In this document: positions 1 to 9,086 of the stretch, one piece after another
Numbering within the stretch: the stretch's first letter is position 1
Layout: every line of letters begins with the position of its first letter
Source: Betaproteobacteria bacterium
GTDB lineage: Bacteria > Pseudomonadota > Gammaproteobacteria > Burkholderiales > Burkholderiaceae_F
Direction: 5' to 3'
Assembly: GCA_005882215.1 (NCBI GenBank)
Contig: VBCK01000132.1
Span: 1 to 64,000, forward strand
DNA: 64,000 bases
Program-made: the position numbers and the translations under genes
The notes under the pieces: generated by a model
The model's input: only the letters and a program-made list of their open reading frames with translations
What the model was told of the DNA's origin: nothing
Database searches by the model: none

Positions 1-216
1 CAGCTCGAGCAGCACGGTGTTGGGAGTAGCGAAACGGGGCTTCAGCCCGTGATCGACTTTCTGCGCCTCGATCACGAACTTCAGGTTCTTGCGAAACAGC
101 TCCAGCTCCGCCTGCCCCATCGCGTACGCGGCCGCCAGCGGCCAGAACAGTGGGACGCTGTGCTCCCGCGTCGACGTGACGGGGCTTGCCGCCTCCATGT
201 CCTTCTTCTGCTCCAT
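1..216 (-). CDS. N-terminal fragment of a putative PHA-synthase-like alpha/beta hydrolase (runs off the window)
   Basis: Seventy-two codons read from an ATG at 216 to the window edge with no stop, so only the N-terminus is present. The fragment starts MEQKKDMEAASP and ends FATPNTVLLEL. It has a hydrophobic, aromatic stretch (PLFWPLAAAYAMGQAELELF) and then a charged helix. The phrase TPNTVLLEL resembles the lead-in to the hydrolase domain of PHA synthase-like proteins (DUF3141-like), and such genes often sit beside pta-ackA in betaproteobacteria. That context is the main reason for the call. The upstream GGAG is weakly spaced. It lies 39 bp downstream of ackA on the same strand, so it is probably in the same operon. 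Too little of the protein is present to be sure of the family. Confidence 0.4.
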   Translation of the reverse strand, partial: MEQKKDMEAASPVTSTREHSVPLFWPLAAAYAMGQAELELFRKNLKFVIEAQKVDHGLKPRFATPNTVLLEL

Positions 217-255
217 CTCAGGTTCACTCCATGGCGACTGTTTCGAACACTTTCC

Positions 256-1443
256 TCATGCACCGCCGATCAGCGCGCGCGTGTGCCGGGCGATCATCAG
301 GTCCTCGTCGGTCGGAATTACCCAGGCGCGAATCCGGCTATCGGGGGCGCTGATCCGCGGTCCGGCCCGTTCATTGGCGACGGCGTCGATCGACAGCCCC
401 ATCCATCCGAGCGCTTCGCAGATCCGCCATCTGACCGGCGCGGCGTTCTCGCCAATGCCGCCCGTGAACACCAGCGCATCGAACCCGCCCAGCGGCGCGA
501 TCAGGCTTCCGATCGCGCACACGACCCGATGGCAGAACAGATCGACCGCTTCCGCGGCCGTGACTTCCGCGCTCGCCAGCAGCGTCCGCATGTCGCTGCT
601 GACGCCTGACACGCCGAGCAGGCCGCATTCATCGTACAGCAGGCGCTCGAGCTGGCGGGCGTCATAGGCCTTCTCGCGAACCAGGTACAGCACGACACCG
701 GGGTCGAGCCATCCCGGGCGCGTGCCCATCACCAGCCCGTCGAGCACGCTGAATCCCATCGTGGTGCCGACGCTGCGACACGCGTGCAGCGCGCACAGGC
801 TTGCGCCGTTGCCCAGATGGGCCACGATCGTGCGGCCCTCGGCCGCGCGCCGGTCGAACTGCGGCAGCCGCGATGCGATGTATTCGTACGAAAGCCCGTG
901 GAAGCCGTAGCGCAGGACGCCCGCGTCGCTCAGTGCGCGCGGCAGCGCGAACCGGCGCTCGATCGGTGGCAGCGTCCGATGAAATGCGGTATCGAAGCAG
1001 GCGACTTGCGGCAGAGCCGGATGCGTGGTCGCCAGCGCCCGGATCGGAGCCAGGTTCTGCGGCAGATGCAGCGGCATGAACGGCACCAGCGCGTCGAGTT
1101 GCGCCAGTATCGCCGGGTCGATCCGTACCGGCGTCTGATGCCTTGCGCCTCCGAACACAACCCGGTGTCCGGCCGCCTCGAGCGAACCCGGCCCCGCGTG
1201 CTCTTCGATCCACTCCACCAGCGGCCTCAGCAGCGCCTCGTGGGACCGGCCCGCACCCGTACCCCATCGGTATTCGGCGACCTGCGCACCGCGCTCGTCG
1301 CGCGCGCGAAAAAGGGGCGCCGTCCCCACCCCTTCGATCGCGCCGTCGGCCACGCGCCCCAGCTCCGATCCGGGGCCGGCAGCGAACAGCGTGAACTTGA
1401 TGCTGGATGAACCGGCATTGACGACCGCGATCGTTCCTTTCAC
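256..1443 (-). CDS. ackA: Acetate kinase
   Basis: This enzyme makes ATP and acetate from acetyl phosphate and ADP (reversible), in the cytoplasm. The 395-residue product is close to the family length of about 400. Family signatures are in order: NAGSSSIKF near residue 8, HRVVFGG (usual form HRVVHGG), CFDTAFHRTLP, RYGFHGLSYEY, VAHLGNGASL, MGFSVLDGLVMGTRPG and FTGGIGENAA. The start is a GTG at 1443 whose bases overlap the TGA stop of pta (GTGA), placing the NAGSSS motif at the right distance. A longer upstream frame exists but would run deep into pta. The coupling to pta indicates a Pta-AckA acetate/acetyl-CoA exchange module. Confidence 0.93.
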   Translation of the reverse strand: MKGTIAVVNAGSSSIKFTLFAAGPGSELGRVADGAIEGVGTAPLFRARDERGAQVAEYRWGTGAGRSHEALLRPLVEWIEEHAGPGSLEAAGHRVVFGGARHQTPVRIDPAILAQLDALVPFMPLHLPQNLAPIRALATTHPALPQVACFDTAFHRTLPPIERRFALPRALSDAGVLRYGFHGLSYEYIASRLPQFDRRAAEGRTIVAHLGNGASLCALHACRSVGTTMGFSVLDGLVMGTRPGWLDPGVVLYLVREKAYDARQLERLLYDECGLLGVSGVSSDMRTLLASAEVTAAEAVDLFCHRVVCAIGSLIAPLGGFDALVFTGGIGENAAPVRWRICEALGWMGLSIDAVANERAGPRISAPDSRIRAWVIPTDEDLMIARHTRALIGGA

Positions 1444-2396
1444 TCGGTACCCCCACCGTGCCCGCGCGCCGGCTCGCCCTTGCGCCGCGCGTGCACCAGC
1501 ATCGACATCACGGCGCACGAAGCGAGCCTGGCCTTCGCGCCGTCGGCCCGGCTGGTCAGCACGATCGGCACGCGCGCGCCGAGCACGATGCCCGCGGCCT
1601 CGGCTTCCGCCAGGTATTCGAGCTGCTTCGCCAGCATATTGCCGGACTCCAGGTCGGGAACGACCAGGATGTCAGCCTGGCCGGCCACCGGCGACACGAT
1701 GTGCTTGATCCGGGCAGCCCGGATGCTGACCGCGTTGTCGAAGGCAAGCGGACCGTCCACCACGCCGCCGTGGATCTGGCCCCGCTCGGCCATCTTGCAC
1801 AAGGCAGCCGCGTCGATCGTCGAGGCGATCTTGGTCGTGACGGTTTCGACTGCGGAAAGAATCGCCACTTTCGGCTGCTCGATGCCCAGCACGTGCGCCA
1901 GCTCGATCGCGTTCTGCACGATGTCGGCCTTTTCCTCGAGCGACGGATAGATGTTGATCGCCGCATCCGTGATCAGCAGCAACTTCGAATAGTTCGGCAC
2001 GTCCATCACGAATACGTGACTGATGCGGCGCGCCCCGCGCAGGCCGGTGTCCGCCTTCATCACCTCGTGCATCAGCGTGTCCGTGTGCAGGCTCCCTTTC
2101 ATCAACGCGGCGCACTCGGCCGTGCGGCACAGTGCGACCGCCTCCGCGGCCGCGGCTTCGGCGCTGTCGGCGTCGACGGTCCGGCAGGCCGAAATATCCT
2201 GTCCGATGGATTTTGCGGCCGCCCGCATCAGCGAGCTCGGCCCGACCAGCACCGGCACGATCAAGCGCTGTTGAGCGGCCTCCAGCGCACCGAGCAGCGA
2301 GACCTCGTCAGTCGGGTAGGCGACTGCGACCGCAATCGGGTCCAGATCCCTGCATCGGGCAATCAGATGCTCGAACACATGATGGTTCTCACGCAT
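1440..2396 (-). CDS. pta: Phosphate acetyltransferase (PTA domain only)
   Basis: Converts acetyl-CoA and phosphate to acetyl phosphate and CoA, feeding AckA. The 318-residue protein is a single PTA/PTB-type domain. Recognisable parts are LVGPSSLMRAAA near residue 52, LMKGSLHTDTLMHEVM near 100, RRISHVFVMDVP, LLITDAAINIYPSLEEKADI near 140, AILSAVETV, VVDGPLAFDNAVS and DILVVPDLESGNMLAKQL. In many betaproteobacteria the homologue is fused behind a MaoC hydratase domain, which is absent here. It overlaps ackA by four bases, so the two are probably co-translated. The 84 bp upstream show no clear promoter. Confidence 0.9.
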   Translation of the reverse strand: MRENHHVFEHLIARCRDLDPIAVAVAYPTDEVSLLGALEAAQQRLIVPVLVGPSSLMRAAAKSIGQDISACRTVDADSAEAAAAEAVALCRTAECAALMKGSLHTDTLMHEVMKADTGLRGARRISHVFVMDVPNYSKLLLITDAAINIYPSLEEKADIVQNAIELAHVLGIEQPKVAILSAVETVTTKIASTIDAAALCKMAERGQIHGGVVDGPLAFDNAVSIRAARIKHIVSPVAGQADILVVPDLESGNMLAKQLEYLAEAEAAGIVLGARVPIVLTSRADGAKARLASCAVMSMLVHARRKGEPARGHGGGTE

Positions 2397-2481
2397 TTGT
2401 CGCGTCCGGTGATGGGCATGCCCGCGCGATGCTACGGCAGGACGCGGAAACCCGCCTACCGCACTGACACCGGCAGGGCGC

Positions 2482-3864
2482 TCATCGAAGCGGCGTCAGG
2501 TTCTGCAGCAGCGTCGGGATCAGTTCCGCGACCGTGGGATGAATGTGCACGGCCCGTGAGATCACCGTGCAGGGTGCCTTGGCGTACATCACGTCGAGGA
2601 TCGAGTGCACGACTTCGTCGCCGTTGACGCCGAGCAGCGCCGCGCCGAGGATCGCCTTGGACTGCTCATCGACGATCACCTTCATGAAACCCAGCGTCTC
2701 GCCGCGCTCGCGGGCCCGGCCGACCCGGGTCATCGGCATTTTGCCGATCAGAGCCGGGCGGCCGCCACTGGCCCGCGCCTCGCGCTCGCTGATGCCGGCC
2801 CGCCCCAGCGGAGGATCGGTGTAGAGCGCGTAGGCGGCGATGCGGTCGGTCACGCGGCGCGGGTCGCCGTCGAGCAGATTCGCCGCCACGATCTCGTAAT
2901 CGTTCCAGGACGTGTGAGTGAAGGCCCCACGCCCGTTGACGTCGCCCAGGGCCCAGACGCCCGGCACGCTCGTGCGCAGCTGGTCGTCGACCTTGATGAA
3001 GCCGCGCTCGTCGCACTCGATGCCGGCAGCGTCCAAGCCGAGATCCTCGGTGTCGGGTCGGCGGCCGACCGCCAGCAGCAGATGGGTGCCGAAAATCTCC
3101 GGCGGACCCTCTGCGCAGTCGGCCGACACGACGATGCCGCCCTCGCGCGGACTCGCGGCTATGCATCGGGCGTTCAGCCGGAATTCGATTCCCTCGCGGG
3201 CGAGGATGTCCTGCAGCGCCTCCGAGACGTCTTCGTCCTCCCGGGCAATCAGCCGTGGCGCCTGCTCGACCACGGTCACTCGTGCGCCGAAGCGCCGGTA
3301 CATCTGGGCGAACTCGAGCCCGACGTAACTGCCGCCGACGACGACCAGGTGTTCAGGCAGGAAATCGACCCCCATCATGCTGGTGTTGGTGAAGAAGGGT
3401 GCCGAATCCAAGCCGGGCCACTCGGGCACCAGGGCCCGTCCGCCGACATTGATGAAGATCTTTTCGGCTTCCAAAGCCTCGCCGCCCACGACGACCCGGT
3501 GCGGGGCGCTGAAGCGCGCATGTCCCCAGACCACGCGCAGCCCGGGCATTTTGCTGACCCAGTTGGCCACACCGTCGACTGAGGCCTGGACGATCGCGTC
3601 CTTGCGCGCCTTGACCGCCCGCATATCGACGCCGACCGGTCCGCCGACGGTCACGCCGAAATCCGCATGGCGCCGCGCGACGAAAGCGGTCTGTGCGCTC
3701 GCGATCAGCGCCTTGGTCGGAGTGCAGCCGTCGTTGACGCAGGTGCCGCCGAAGTGCTCGCGCTCGGCGAAAGCGACCGACATTCCGGCGCCCGTCAATC
3801 GCCCGGCAAGCGCCGGGCCAGCCTGCCCGCTGCCGATGATGATCGCGTCGAAGCGCTGCGCCAT
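2482..3864 (-). CDS. FAD-dependent pyridine nucleotide-disulfide oxidoreductase (mercuric reductase/lipoamide dehydrogenase-like)
   Basis: A 460-residue class I disulfide reductase. It has an N-terminal FAD-binding IIIGSGQAGPALAGRL, the redox disulfide FGGTCVNDGCTPTKAL near residue 40, an NAD(P)-binding LVVVGGSYVGLEFAQM near 175, the second FAD motif VPGVWALGDVNGRGAFTHTS near 305, and the C-terminal AVHIHPTVAELIPTLL with the catalytic His of this fold. No heavy-metal-associated domain or C-terminal vicinal cysteines are present, so mercury reduction is unlikely; the physiological disulfide or other substrate is unknown. The start at 3864 is chosen because AAAGGAG lies six bases upstream. An upstream in-frame ATG at 3936 lacks this and would add an unconserved tail. 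Confidence 0.82.
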   Translation of the reverse strand: MAQRFDAIIIGSGQAGPALAGRLTGAGMSVAFAEREHFGGTCVNDGCTPTKALIASAQTAFVARRHADFGVTVGGPVGVDMRAVKARKDAIVQASVDGVANWVSKMPGLRVVWGHARFSAPHRVVVGGEALEAEKIFINVGGRALVPEWPGLDSAPFFTNTSMMGVDFLPEHLVVVGGSYVGLEFAQMYRRFGARVTVVEQAPRLIAREDEDVSEALQDILAREGIEFRLNARCIAASPREGGIVVSADCAEGPPEIFGTHLLLAVGRRPDTEDLGLDAAGIECDERGFIKVDDQLRTSVPGVWALGDVNGRGAFTHTSWNDYEIVAANLLDGDPRRVTDRIAAYALYTDPPLGRAGISEREARASGGRPALIGKMPMTRVGRARERGETLGFMKVIVDEQSKAILGAALLGVNGDEVVHSILDVMYAKAPCTVISRAVHIHPTVAELIPTLLQNLTPLR

Positions 3865-4118
3865 GGCTCCTTTTGGCGAACCGCCCGGCCGGCACGTCGT
3901 TTCGCGCGCCTCGCCCGCCGATTGCGCCGAGCCCATTGTCCGCCATTGCGGCGGTGTCGTGTCTTGCCTATTCCCAGCGCCCGGTTTCCCGAAGCAAGGG
4001 CGAGGGCGGCGCCACGGATCGCCCCGTCACCCCGGCGACCTGGCGAACCTCAATTGCCTGATCGGCGCCGAAGGCGGTCGCTGGACCTTCGTCGAGGGCA
4101 ACCGCTCGGTCGCCGTCT

Positions 4119-5138
4119 TCATCGGACGGTGCGCCGATAGGCGCCGGGCGTCACGCCGAAACGCCGCGTGAACGCGCGGCGAAAGGCGTCCGCGCTGTCG
4201 AAGCCCACGGAATCGGCAACCTGCGACAGCGAACGGCCGGCGCCCGCAAGCCGCTTGCGCGCCTCGTCCAGACGCGCCTTTTCGACGAAGTCGGCCGGCG
4301 TGGTCAGGAAGGTCTGCTTGAACCGGCGCGAAAAGTGACGCGGTGACAGGCAGGCGCGTTGCGCCAGATGCTCGACCGACAAGTCGTCCGACAGATTGGC
4401 TGAGAGCCAGCAAGCCACTTCGCCCAGCCGGTCCTGGTGCTCGACCTGGAAGCGCAGGGGCTCCGAATACTGTTCCTGCCCGCCGGCACGCTTGTGGTGC
4501 ACCACGATTTCACGCGCGACCCGGATGGCGAGCCGTGCCCCGTGGTCCTCTTCGACCAGCGCCAGAGCCAGATCGAGTCCGGCCGTGACGCCCGCCGATG
4601 TGTAGTACGGGCCGTCCCGGATGAATATCGCGTTGGCATCGACTGCCAGCTTCGGGAAGCGCCGGGCCAGGTCTTCGGCGAAGCGCCAATGGGTCGTGAC
4701 GCGCCGCCCGTCGAGCAGCCCGGTCGGCGCCAGGGCGTAGATGCCGGTGCACACCGACGCGACCCGGCGCGCTCGCGGAGCCGATGCACGCAACCAGTCG
4801 ACGATCCGTGCGCTGGTCGCGCGATCGCGCAGCCCTGCGCCGCCGGGAATCACCAGCGTGTCCAGTGCCGGCGAGTCGGCGAGCGCGAAGTCCGGCCGGA
4901 TGACCAGACCCGACTCCGTGACGAACGGTCGCCGATTCAAGCCGATCAGCACGCATCGGTAGCGGGGCGTTCGGCCTGGCTCGATCGCCGACGCAAGGCT
5001 GAACACTTCCATCGGGCCGACGATGTCCAGCGCCAGGGCGTCCTTGAAGCCGACGAAGCCGATCCGCCTGAGGCCCGGCCCCGAGGCGCGCTTCGCCGCG
5101 CCGCCCCCATCGGGTTCAGTCCGCTTCCTTCCACCCAT
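4119..5138 (-). CDS. GlxA-family transcriptional regulator (DJ-1/PfpI domain plus AraC HTH)
   Basis: The 339-residue protein has two parts. Residues about 25-190 are a class I glutamine amidotransferase-like DJ-1/PfpI domain (VGFKDALALDIVGPMEVF, DTLVIPGGAGL, ASVCTGIYALAPTGLLDG, HWRFAEDLARRFP). Residues about 235-335 are an AraC-type double helix-turn-helix ending in the canonical VADSVGFDSADAFRRAFTRRFG and TPGAYRR. The nucleophile-elbow Cys is kept in SVCTG, as in other GlxA regulators, where the domain is thought to sense a ligand. The ATG at 5138 lies inside the end of the next gene, an exported paralogue of its own sensor domain, so the pair is probably co-transcribed. Ligand unknown. Confidence 0.85.
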   Translation of the reverse strand: MGGRKRTEPDGGGAAKRASGPGLRRIGFVGFKDALALDIVGPMEVFSLASAIEPGRTPRYRCVLIGLNRRPFVTESGLVIRPDFALADSPALDTLVIPGGAGLRDRATSARIVDWLRASAPRARRVASVCTGIYALAPTGLLDGRRVTTHWRFAEDLARRFPKLAVDANAIFIRDGPYYTSAGVTAGLDLALALVEEDHGARLAIRVAREIVVHHKRAGGQEQYSEPLRFQVEHQDRLGEVACWLSANLSDDLSVEHLAQRACLSPRHFSRRFKQTFLTTPADFVEKARLDEARKRLAGAGRSLSQVADSVGFDSADAFRRAFTRRFGVTPGAYRRTVR

Positions 5139-5787
5139 CGCCGCGATATTCGATGTAATCGGCCGTTCTCTGGGCCACCTGCGCGCCGAACCGCGTCGCG
5201 ACCAGGTGCAGCGCCAGATCGATTCCGGACGTCAGTCCGGCTGCCGTGTAGATGGTTTCGTCCGAACGCACGTAACGCCGCGAGGCCTGCCAGCGCACCT
5301 GCGGAAACTTCTTCTGGAACTCGGTCAGATATTCGTGGTGGCTGGTCGCCGGCTTGCCGTCGAGCAAACCCGCCAGGGCCAATTTCCGTGCGCCCGTACA
5401 CACCGACATGATGGTCACCCGCGAGGCGTGCTGCGATCCAAGCCAGGCGAGCAGCTTGGCTCCGTTGTCCGATTGCGCGCCGATCACGATCAGGTCCGGG
5501 CGCGGCGCATCGTCCAGCGTGTACTGCGGCACGACCCTGGCGCCGCCGGAGCTCGTCACCGCGCTTTGGCTGCTGGATACCGTGTACAGCTCGTAAGGCA
5601 TGTCCATGTCGTCGTTGGCCGGTCCGAGCATCACGTCCTGAAAAACCTCCCAGGGTCCCGCGAAGTCGATCAAGTCGAATCCGTCGGAAATGACGAAGGC
5701 GACGCGCACTTTCTGCTTCGAGTCCGCGTTGCAGACCGCGCCGGTCAGCAAGCAGACGGCGGCCAGGATCCAGGTCAGCGGTTTCAT
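5116..5787 (-). CDS. Exported DJ-1/PfpI-family protein
   Basis: A 223-residue stand-alone DJ-1/PfpI protein with a probable Sec signal peptide (MKPLTWILAAVCLLTGAVCNA) and therefore probably periplasmic. Domain matches are VAFVISDGFDLIDFAGPWEV, DLIVIGAQSDNGAKLL, MSVCTGARKLALAGLLDG and YTAAGLTSGIDLALHLV. These run in parallel with the sensor domain of the adjacent GlxA regulator, so the two look like tandem paralogues. The start at 5787 has GGGGAGG upstream; a longer frame to 5835 would put 16 charged residues before the signal. It overlaps the regulator gene by 23 bp. Related exported proteins are annotated as ThiJ/PfpI or isonitrile hydratase-like, but no reaction can be assigned. Confidence 0.8.
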   Translation of the reverse strand: MKPLTWILAAVCLLTGAVCNADSKQKVRVAFVISDGFDLIDFAGPWEVFQDVMLGPANDDMDMPYELYTVSSSQSAVTSSGGARVVPQYTLDDAPRPDLIVIGAQSDNGAKLLAWLGSQHASRVTIMSVCTGARKLALAGLLDGKPATSHHEYLTEFQKKFPQVRWQASRRYVRSDETIYTAAGLTSGIDLALHLVATRFGAQVAQRTADYIEYRGDGWKEAD

Positions 5788-5838
5788 CGCAGCCTCCCCA
5801 AGTCGGTCGGTGGCTGCACGATAGACTCTGGCCACGAT

Positions 5839-5850
5839 GTCCTAAAGGAC
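5839..5850. promoter_or_regulatory. Palindrome upstream of the PfpI/GlxA pair
   Basis: GTCCTAAAGGAC is a 5-bp inverted repeat with a two-base centre, 52 bp upstream of the signal-peptide ATG at 5787 (reading on the minus strand). The surroundings are less GC-rich than the genes. It could be an operator for the GlxA-type regulator, which would make the locus self-regulated, but AraC-family sites are often direct repeats, so this is only a candidate. Confidence 0.25.
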
Positions 5851-5982
5851 CTGAATCATACAGAAACGGACATAGGGCGGCATCGGATCCCCGTCCGCCG
5901 TGCCGGCTTTCGAGGCCACCGGCCGTGCCGTGCCTAGAATCCGACTGCTGGAGATGGCGGTCACCGGCGACTGGCTGTAGCG

Positions 5983-6345
5983 ATGCGCGCAATTCTGGTT
6001 CATGGCATGGGACGCACACCCGCTTCGATGCTGGTTCTTGCGGCACGTCTTCGCATTCGAGGATTTCGGCCGACGCTATTCGCTTACTCGGCCACATTTG
6101 AAGCTTTCGCAAGTTGCAGCGAGCGTCTGCGCAGTTTCATCGATCGAAAGGCGGATCGGTCGCGCTTCATCGTCATTGGTCACTCCTTGGGTACGGTTTT
6201 GCTGAGATCCGTTTACCCGCGCCTTCGGCCTCCACCAGTGGCCTGCTTTTTCATTGCGCCAGCAAGTCAGGGCGCGTTCTTTGCTCCCAGGCTCGTCAGC
6301 CTTCCTGAGCCGGACACCGACTGGGTCACCGCCGGTGCCCCGTAA
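5983..6345 (+). pseudogene. Truncated alpha/beta hydrolase (lipase/esterase fold), 3' part missing
   Basis: The 120-codon frame begins like a small alpha/beta hydrolase: MRAILVHGMGRTPASM (oxyanion region) and, near residue 78, FIVIGHSLGTVLLRS, which carries the GxSxG nucleophile elbow, then PPPVACFFIAPASQGAFF. Homologous proteins go on for another 100 or so residues to supply the catalytic Asp and His. Here the frame stops soon after the third strand, and its last ~26 codons lie antisense inside the 3' end of the convergent DUF2807 gene. The gene is therefore probably a 5' remnant left by a deletion. It is less GC-rich than its neighbours. A very short functional hydrolase is unlikely because no candidate His remains. 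Confidence 0.6.
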
Positions 6346-7016
6346 TACCGAACGTCACCGCTGCCCGAGATCCGCGCGTCGAGCTTGTGCTCTGCCCACA
6401 GTTCGACCTCGGCGGAGCCGTTGATCGTGACGGTCGCCGTCTGGCTCTTCAGATCCGAGGCCCGGTATCGCCCTGATCCAGAAAGCACGATCCTCTGGTT
6501 GTAAACGGCGCCGGCCAGGAGGACGTCGCCGCTTCCGTCTACCTCGCAGCTGAAGCGCGCAGCCTTCAGACGGTCCAACTTCACATCGCCGGCGCCCGAA
6601 ACGCGCACCTCCAAGGACTCAGACGTCCAGGGCCCGGCGTGGATGTGGCCGGCGCCATCCAGCGTGAGCCTATCGATCGCTCTGGCCGACAGCAATACGC
6701 GCGCCGCCGCAGCGCGGTGGCGGGAAAACCAACCAAAGAAGTTCAGCGGTCCGTCGTCGACTCGCCGCACCGTCAGCACGCCCTTGTCGACATCGCTGCG
6801 TATGTTGGGCAGGTCCTCGGGCGCGGCCTCGATGACCAGCGAGATCGCATCGCTCTGAGTCAGCTCCAGATCGAAATTGCCGGCCAGGCGCACCTGGCTG
6901 AATGGCTCCTCAATGTTTCGTGTCTCGCGCACCCGCTCGTCCGCTGCGGCGCACGCCACCCATGCGGTCAGGCCCGTGCCGGCCAACAGGGCCGCCCGCC
7001 GTCGCCAGTTCCTCAT
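6267..7016 (-). CDS. Exported DUF2807 (head GIN domain) protein
   Basis: A 249-residue protein with a signal peptide (basic MRNWRRR start, hydrophobic core, cut near ACAAADE) followed by a repetitive beta-rich domain of the DUF2807 type. The family's alternating Gly/Ser turns are evident in DGAGHIHAG, VSGAGDVKLD, VDGSGDVLLAG, LSGSGRYRASDL, INGSAEVEL, ISGSGDVRYY and VSGSGRLTSLG, spaced by roughly 20 residues as expected of a right-handed beta-helix. The family is cell-surface or periplasmic and of unknown function, sometimes called a putative autotransporter adhesin head. It starts 191 bp from kup and is divergent to it; its 3' end overlaps the hydrolase remnant. Confidence 0.8.
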   Translation of the reverse strand: MRNWRRRAALLAGTGLTAWVACAAADERVRETRNIEEPFSQVRLAGNFDLELTQSDAISLVIEAAPEDLPNIRSDVDKGVLTVRRVDDGPLNFFGWFSRHRAAAARVLLSARAIDRLTLDGAGHIHAGPWTSESLEVRVSGAGDVKLDRLKAARFSCEVDGSGDVLLAGAVYNQRIVLSGSGRYRASDLKSQTATVTINGSAEVELWAEHKLDARISGSGDVRYYGAPAVTQSVSGSGRLTSLGAKNAP

Positions 7017-7207
7017 GTCGAATACTCCCCGTTGATCCCGACGACGATTGTAGAAATTGCGTCCTACTGTTCCAGCACGCCGCGACAGGGTGCCGAAATC
7101 GAGTCATCCGCTGCGTTCGGGCGCGACAGGGCGATCGAAGCGCGCCGGTGGCCGTGACTATCCATGCGGAGCGCCTGCCATCTGCCCGGTTGTTATCCTT
7201 CGTCGCG

Positions 7208-9079
7208 ATGACCAGCCAGACTGCCCCGGCCGCCCGCCCTGCGCTGGCGGCGACCTCACTGGCCGCCCTCGGCGTGGTCTTCGGAGACATAGGCACCAGT
7301 CCACTCTATACGCTGAAGACCGTGCTGGACCTGATGGGCCGCCACGAGCTGCAGGCGGTGCTGGGCGTGCTGTCGCTGATCGTCTGGACCCTGATCATCG
7401 TCACCTCGATAAAGTACGTGGGCTTTGCGATGCGCGTGGACAACGACGGCGAGGGCGGCATCCTCGCTCTGATGTCGCTGCTGGGCGTGAAGCGGCGCAA
7501 CCGCCCGCTGATCGTGGCGGTCGGGCTGTTCGGTGCCGCGTTGATCTACGGCGACGGTGCCATCACGCCCGCCATCTCGGTGCTGTCGGCGCTCGAAGGG
7601 CTCGAGATCGCGGTGCCGCAGCTCGGTCCGTACGTGCTGCCCGCGACGGTGGTCGTTCTGGGCGCGCTGTTCGCGCTGCAGCCGCAAGGAACCACGCGCA
7701 TCGGGCGCGCCTTCGGTCCGGTGATGGCGCTGTGGTTCGCGACGATGGCGTTGCTCGGGCTGTGGGGACTGGTCAGGCATCCGTCTGTACTGTATGCGCT
7801 GAACCCGCTGGTCGGCCTGGACTTCCTGCTGCACAGCGGCGCAACCGGCTTTCTCGTGCTCGGTGGCGTGTTCCTGTGCGTGACAGGCGCCGAGGCGCTG
7901 TACGCCGACATGGGTCATTTCGGCGCGGGGCCGATCAAGCTCGCCTGGTCGGCCATCGTGTTTCCCAGCCTGATACTCAACTACGCGGGACAGGCAGCCA
8001 TCGCCGTCTCGGGCGAGCCGATCAACGGCAACATCTTCTATCGCCTCTGCCCTGAAGCGCTGCTGCTGCCGCTGGTCGCCCTGGCCACGCTCGCCACCGT
8101 GATCGCCAGCCAATCGATCATCACCGGCGCATTTTCGATGACCCGCCAGGCGATCGTGCTCGGCTGGATGCCCCGCTTGAAGGTGACCCAGACGTCGGAG
8201 CAAGGCTATGGCCGGATCTATGTGGCGGCGGTGAACTGGATCCTGATGGCGGTTACGCTGGGGCTGGTGCTGGCCTTCCGGAAGTCGGACAACCTGGCCG
8301 CGGCCTACGGCATCGCGGTGTCGGCCACGATGCTGATGACCAGCGCGCTGCTGTTCATCGCGATGCGCGAAGTGTGGCAGTGGAGCCTTGCGGCGAGCGC
8401 GGCAGTGGCCGGCGCCTTTCTGATCGTCGATTGCGCATTCTTCCTGTCGAACATGCTCAAGATCGGCGAAGGCGGCTACGTTCCATTGATGCTGGCGATT
8501 CTGGTGTATGTTCTGATGTACTGCTGGCATCGTGGCACGACGGCGGTGGCGGCCCGCCTGCTGGCCAACCCGATCCCGATCGATTCGTTCATGGCCAAGC
8601 TGGAACAGGATCGGGTCGCGCGCGTGCCGGGCACCGCCGTGTTCCTGACCCGCTCGCTCAGCGACACGCCGCCGGTGGTCGCCTTCTACGTGAAGCACAG
8701 CCGATCGTTGCATCAACGCGTGGTGGCGCTGACGGTGCTGACCGAATCGATCCCCTGGGTGGCCGAGTCGGCACGATGTTCGCTCGCACAGGTGTCCCCG
8801 GATTTCTGGCGCGCGCAGGCCCGCTACGGATTCATGGAGCGACCGGACATACCTCGACTGCTGGCCAGCCTGCAGGCGCCGTGCGGTCTCGGTGACCTGA
8901 GCCAGGTCACCTACTTCCTGGCCCATGAAACCGTGATCCCGCAACAGGACGGTCATGGCCTGCCCCGCTGGCAGGAGACGCTGTTCGCGGCAATGCAGCG
9001 CAATTCGACTCATCTGACGGAACTGCTGCAGCTGCCCATCGATCGCGTGGTCGAGCTGGGCGGCCTTGTGGCGATTTAG
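7208..9079 (+). CDS. kup: KUP-family potassium uptake transporter
   Basis: Inner-membrane K+/H+ symporter of the KUP/HAK family. The 623-residue product (family about 620) starts with the canonical [18 protein letters not shown] around residue 20, followed by the loop [17 protein letters not shown], then [20 protein letters not shown] near 115, [15 protein letters not shown] near 235 and [16 protein letters not shown] near 300. About twelve hydrophobic segments are followed by a ~150-residue cytoplasmic tail. The ATG at 7208 puts the first motif at the usual distance; the frame is open further upstream but that part is unconserved. The histidine kinase gene follows after 7 bp, so the two may share a transcript. 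Confidence 0.93.
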   Translation: MTSQTAPAARPALAATSLAALGVVFGDIGTSPLYTLKTVLDLMGRHELQAVLGVLSLIVWTLIIVTSIKYVGFAMRVDNDGEGGILALMSLLGVKRRNRPLIVAVGLFGAALIYGDGAITPAISVLSALEGLEIAVPQLGPYVLPATVVVLGALFALQPQGTTRIGRAFGPVMALWFATMALLGLWGLVRHPSVLYALNPLVGLDFLLHSGATGFLVLGGVFLCVTGAEALYADMGHFGAGPIKLAWSAIVFPSLILNYAGQAAIAVSGEPINGNIFYRLCPEALLLPLVALATLATVIASQSIITGAFSMTRQAIVLGWMPRLKVTQTSEQGYGRIYVAAVNWILMAVTLGLVLAFRKSDNLAAAYGIAVSATMLMTSALLFIAMREVWQWSLAASAAVAGAFLIVDCAFFLSNMLKIGEGGYVPLMLAILVYVLMYCWHRGTTAVAARLLANPIPIDSFMAKLEQDRVARVPGTAVFLTRSLSDTPPVVAFYVKHSRSLHQRVVALTVLTESIPWVAESARCSLAQVSPDFWRAQARYGFMERPDIPRLLASLQAPCGLGDLSQVTYFLAHETVIPQQDGHGLPRWQETLFAAMQRNSTHLTELLQLPIDRVVELGGLVAI

Positions 9080-9086
9080 CCTCCCC

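Noticed and set aside
1458-2627. A 389-codon plus-strand frame across pta
   Set aside because: Shadow of pta, which has clear family motifs on the minus strand.
3865-4118. Possible small gene between the flavoprotein and the GlxA regulator
   Set aside because: Short frames exist, but none has a start with a ribosome binding site or recognisable sequence.
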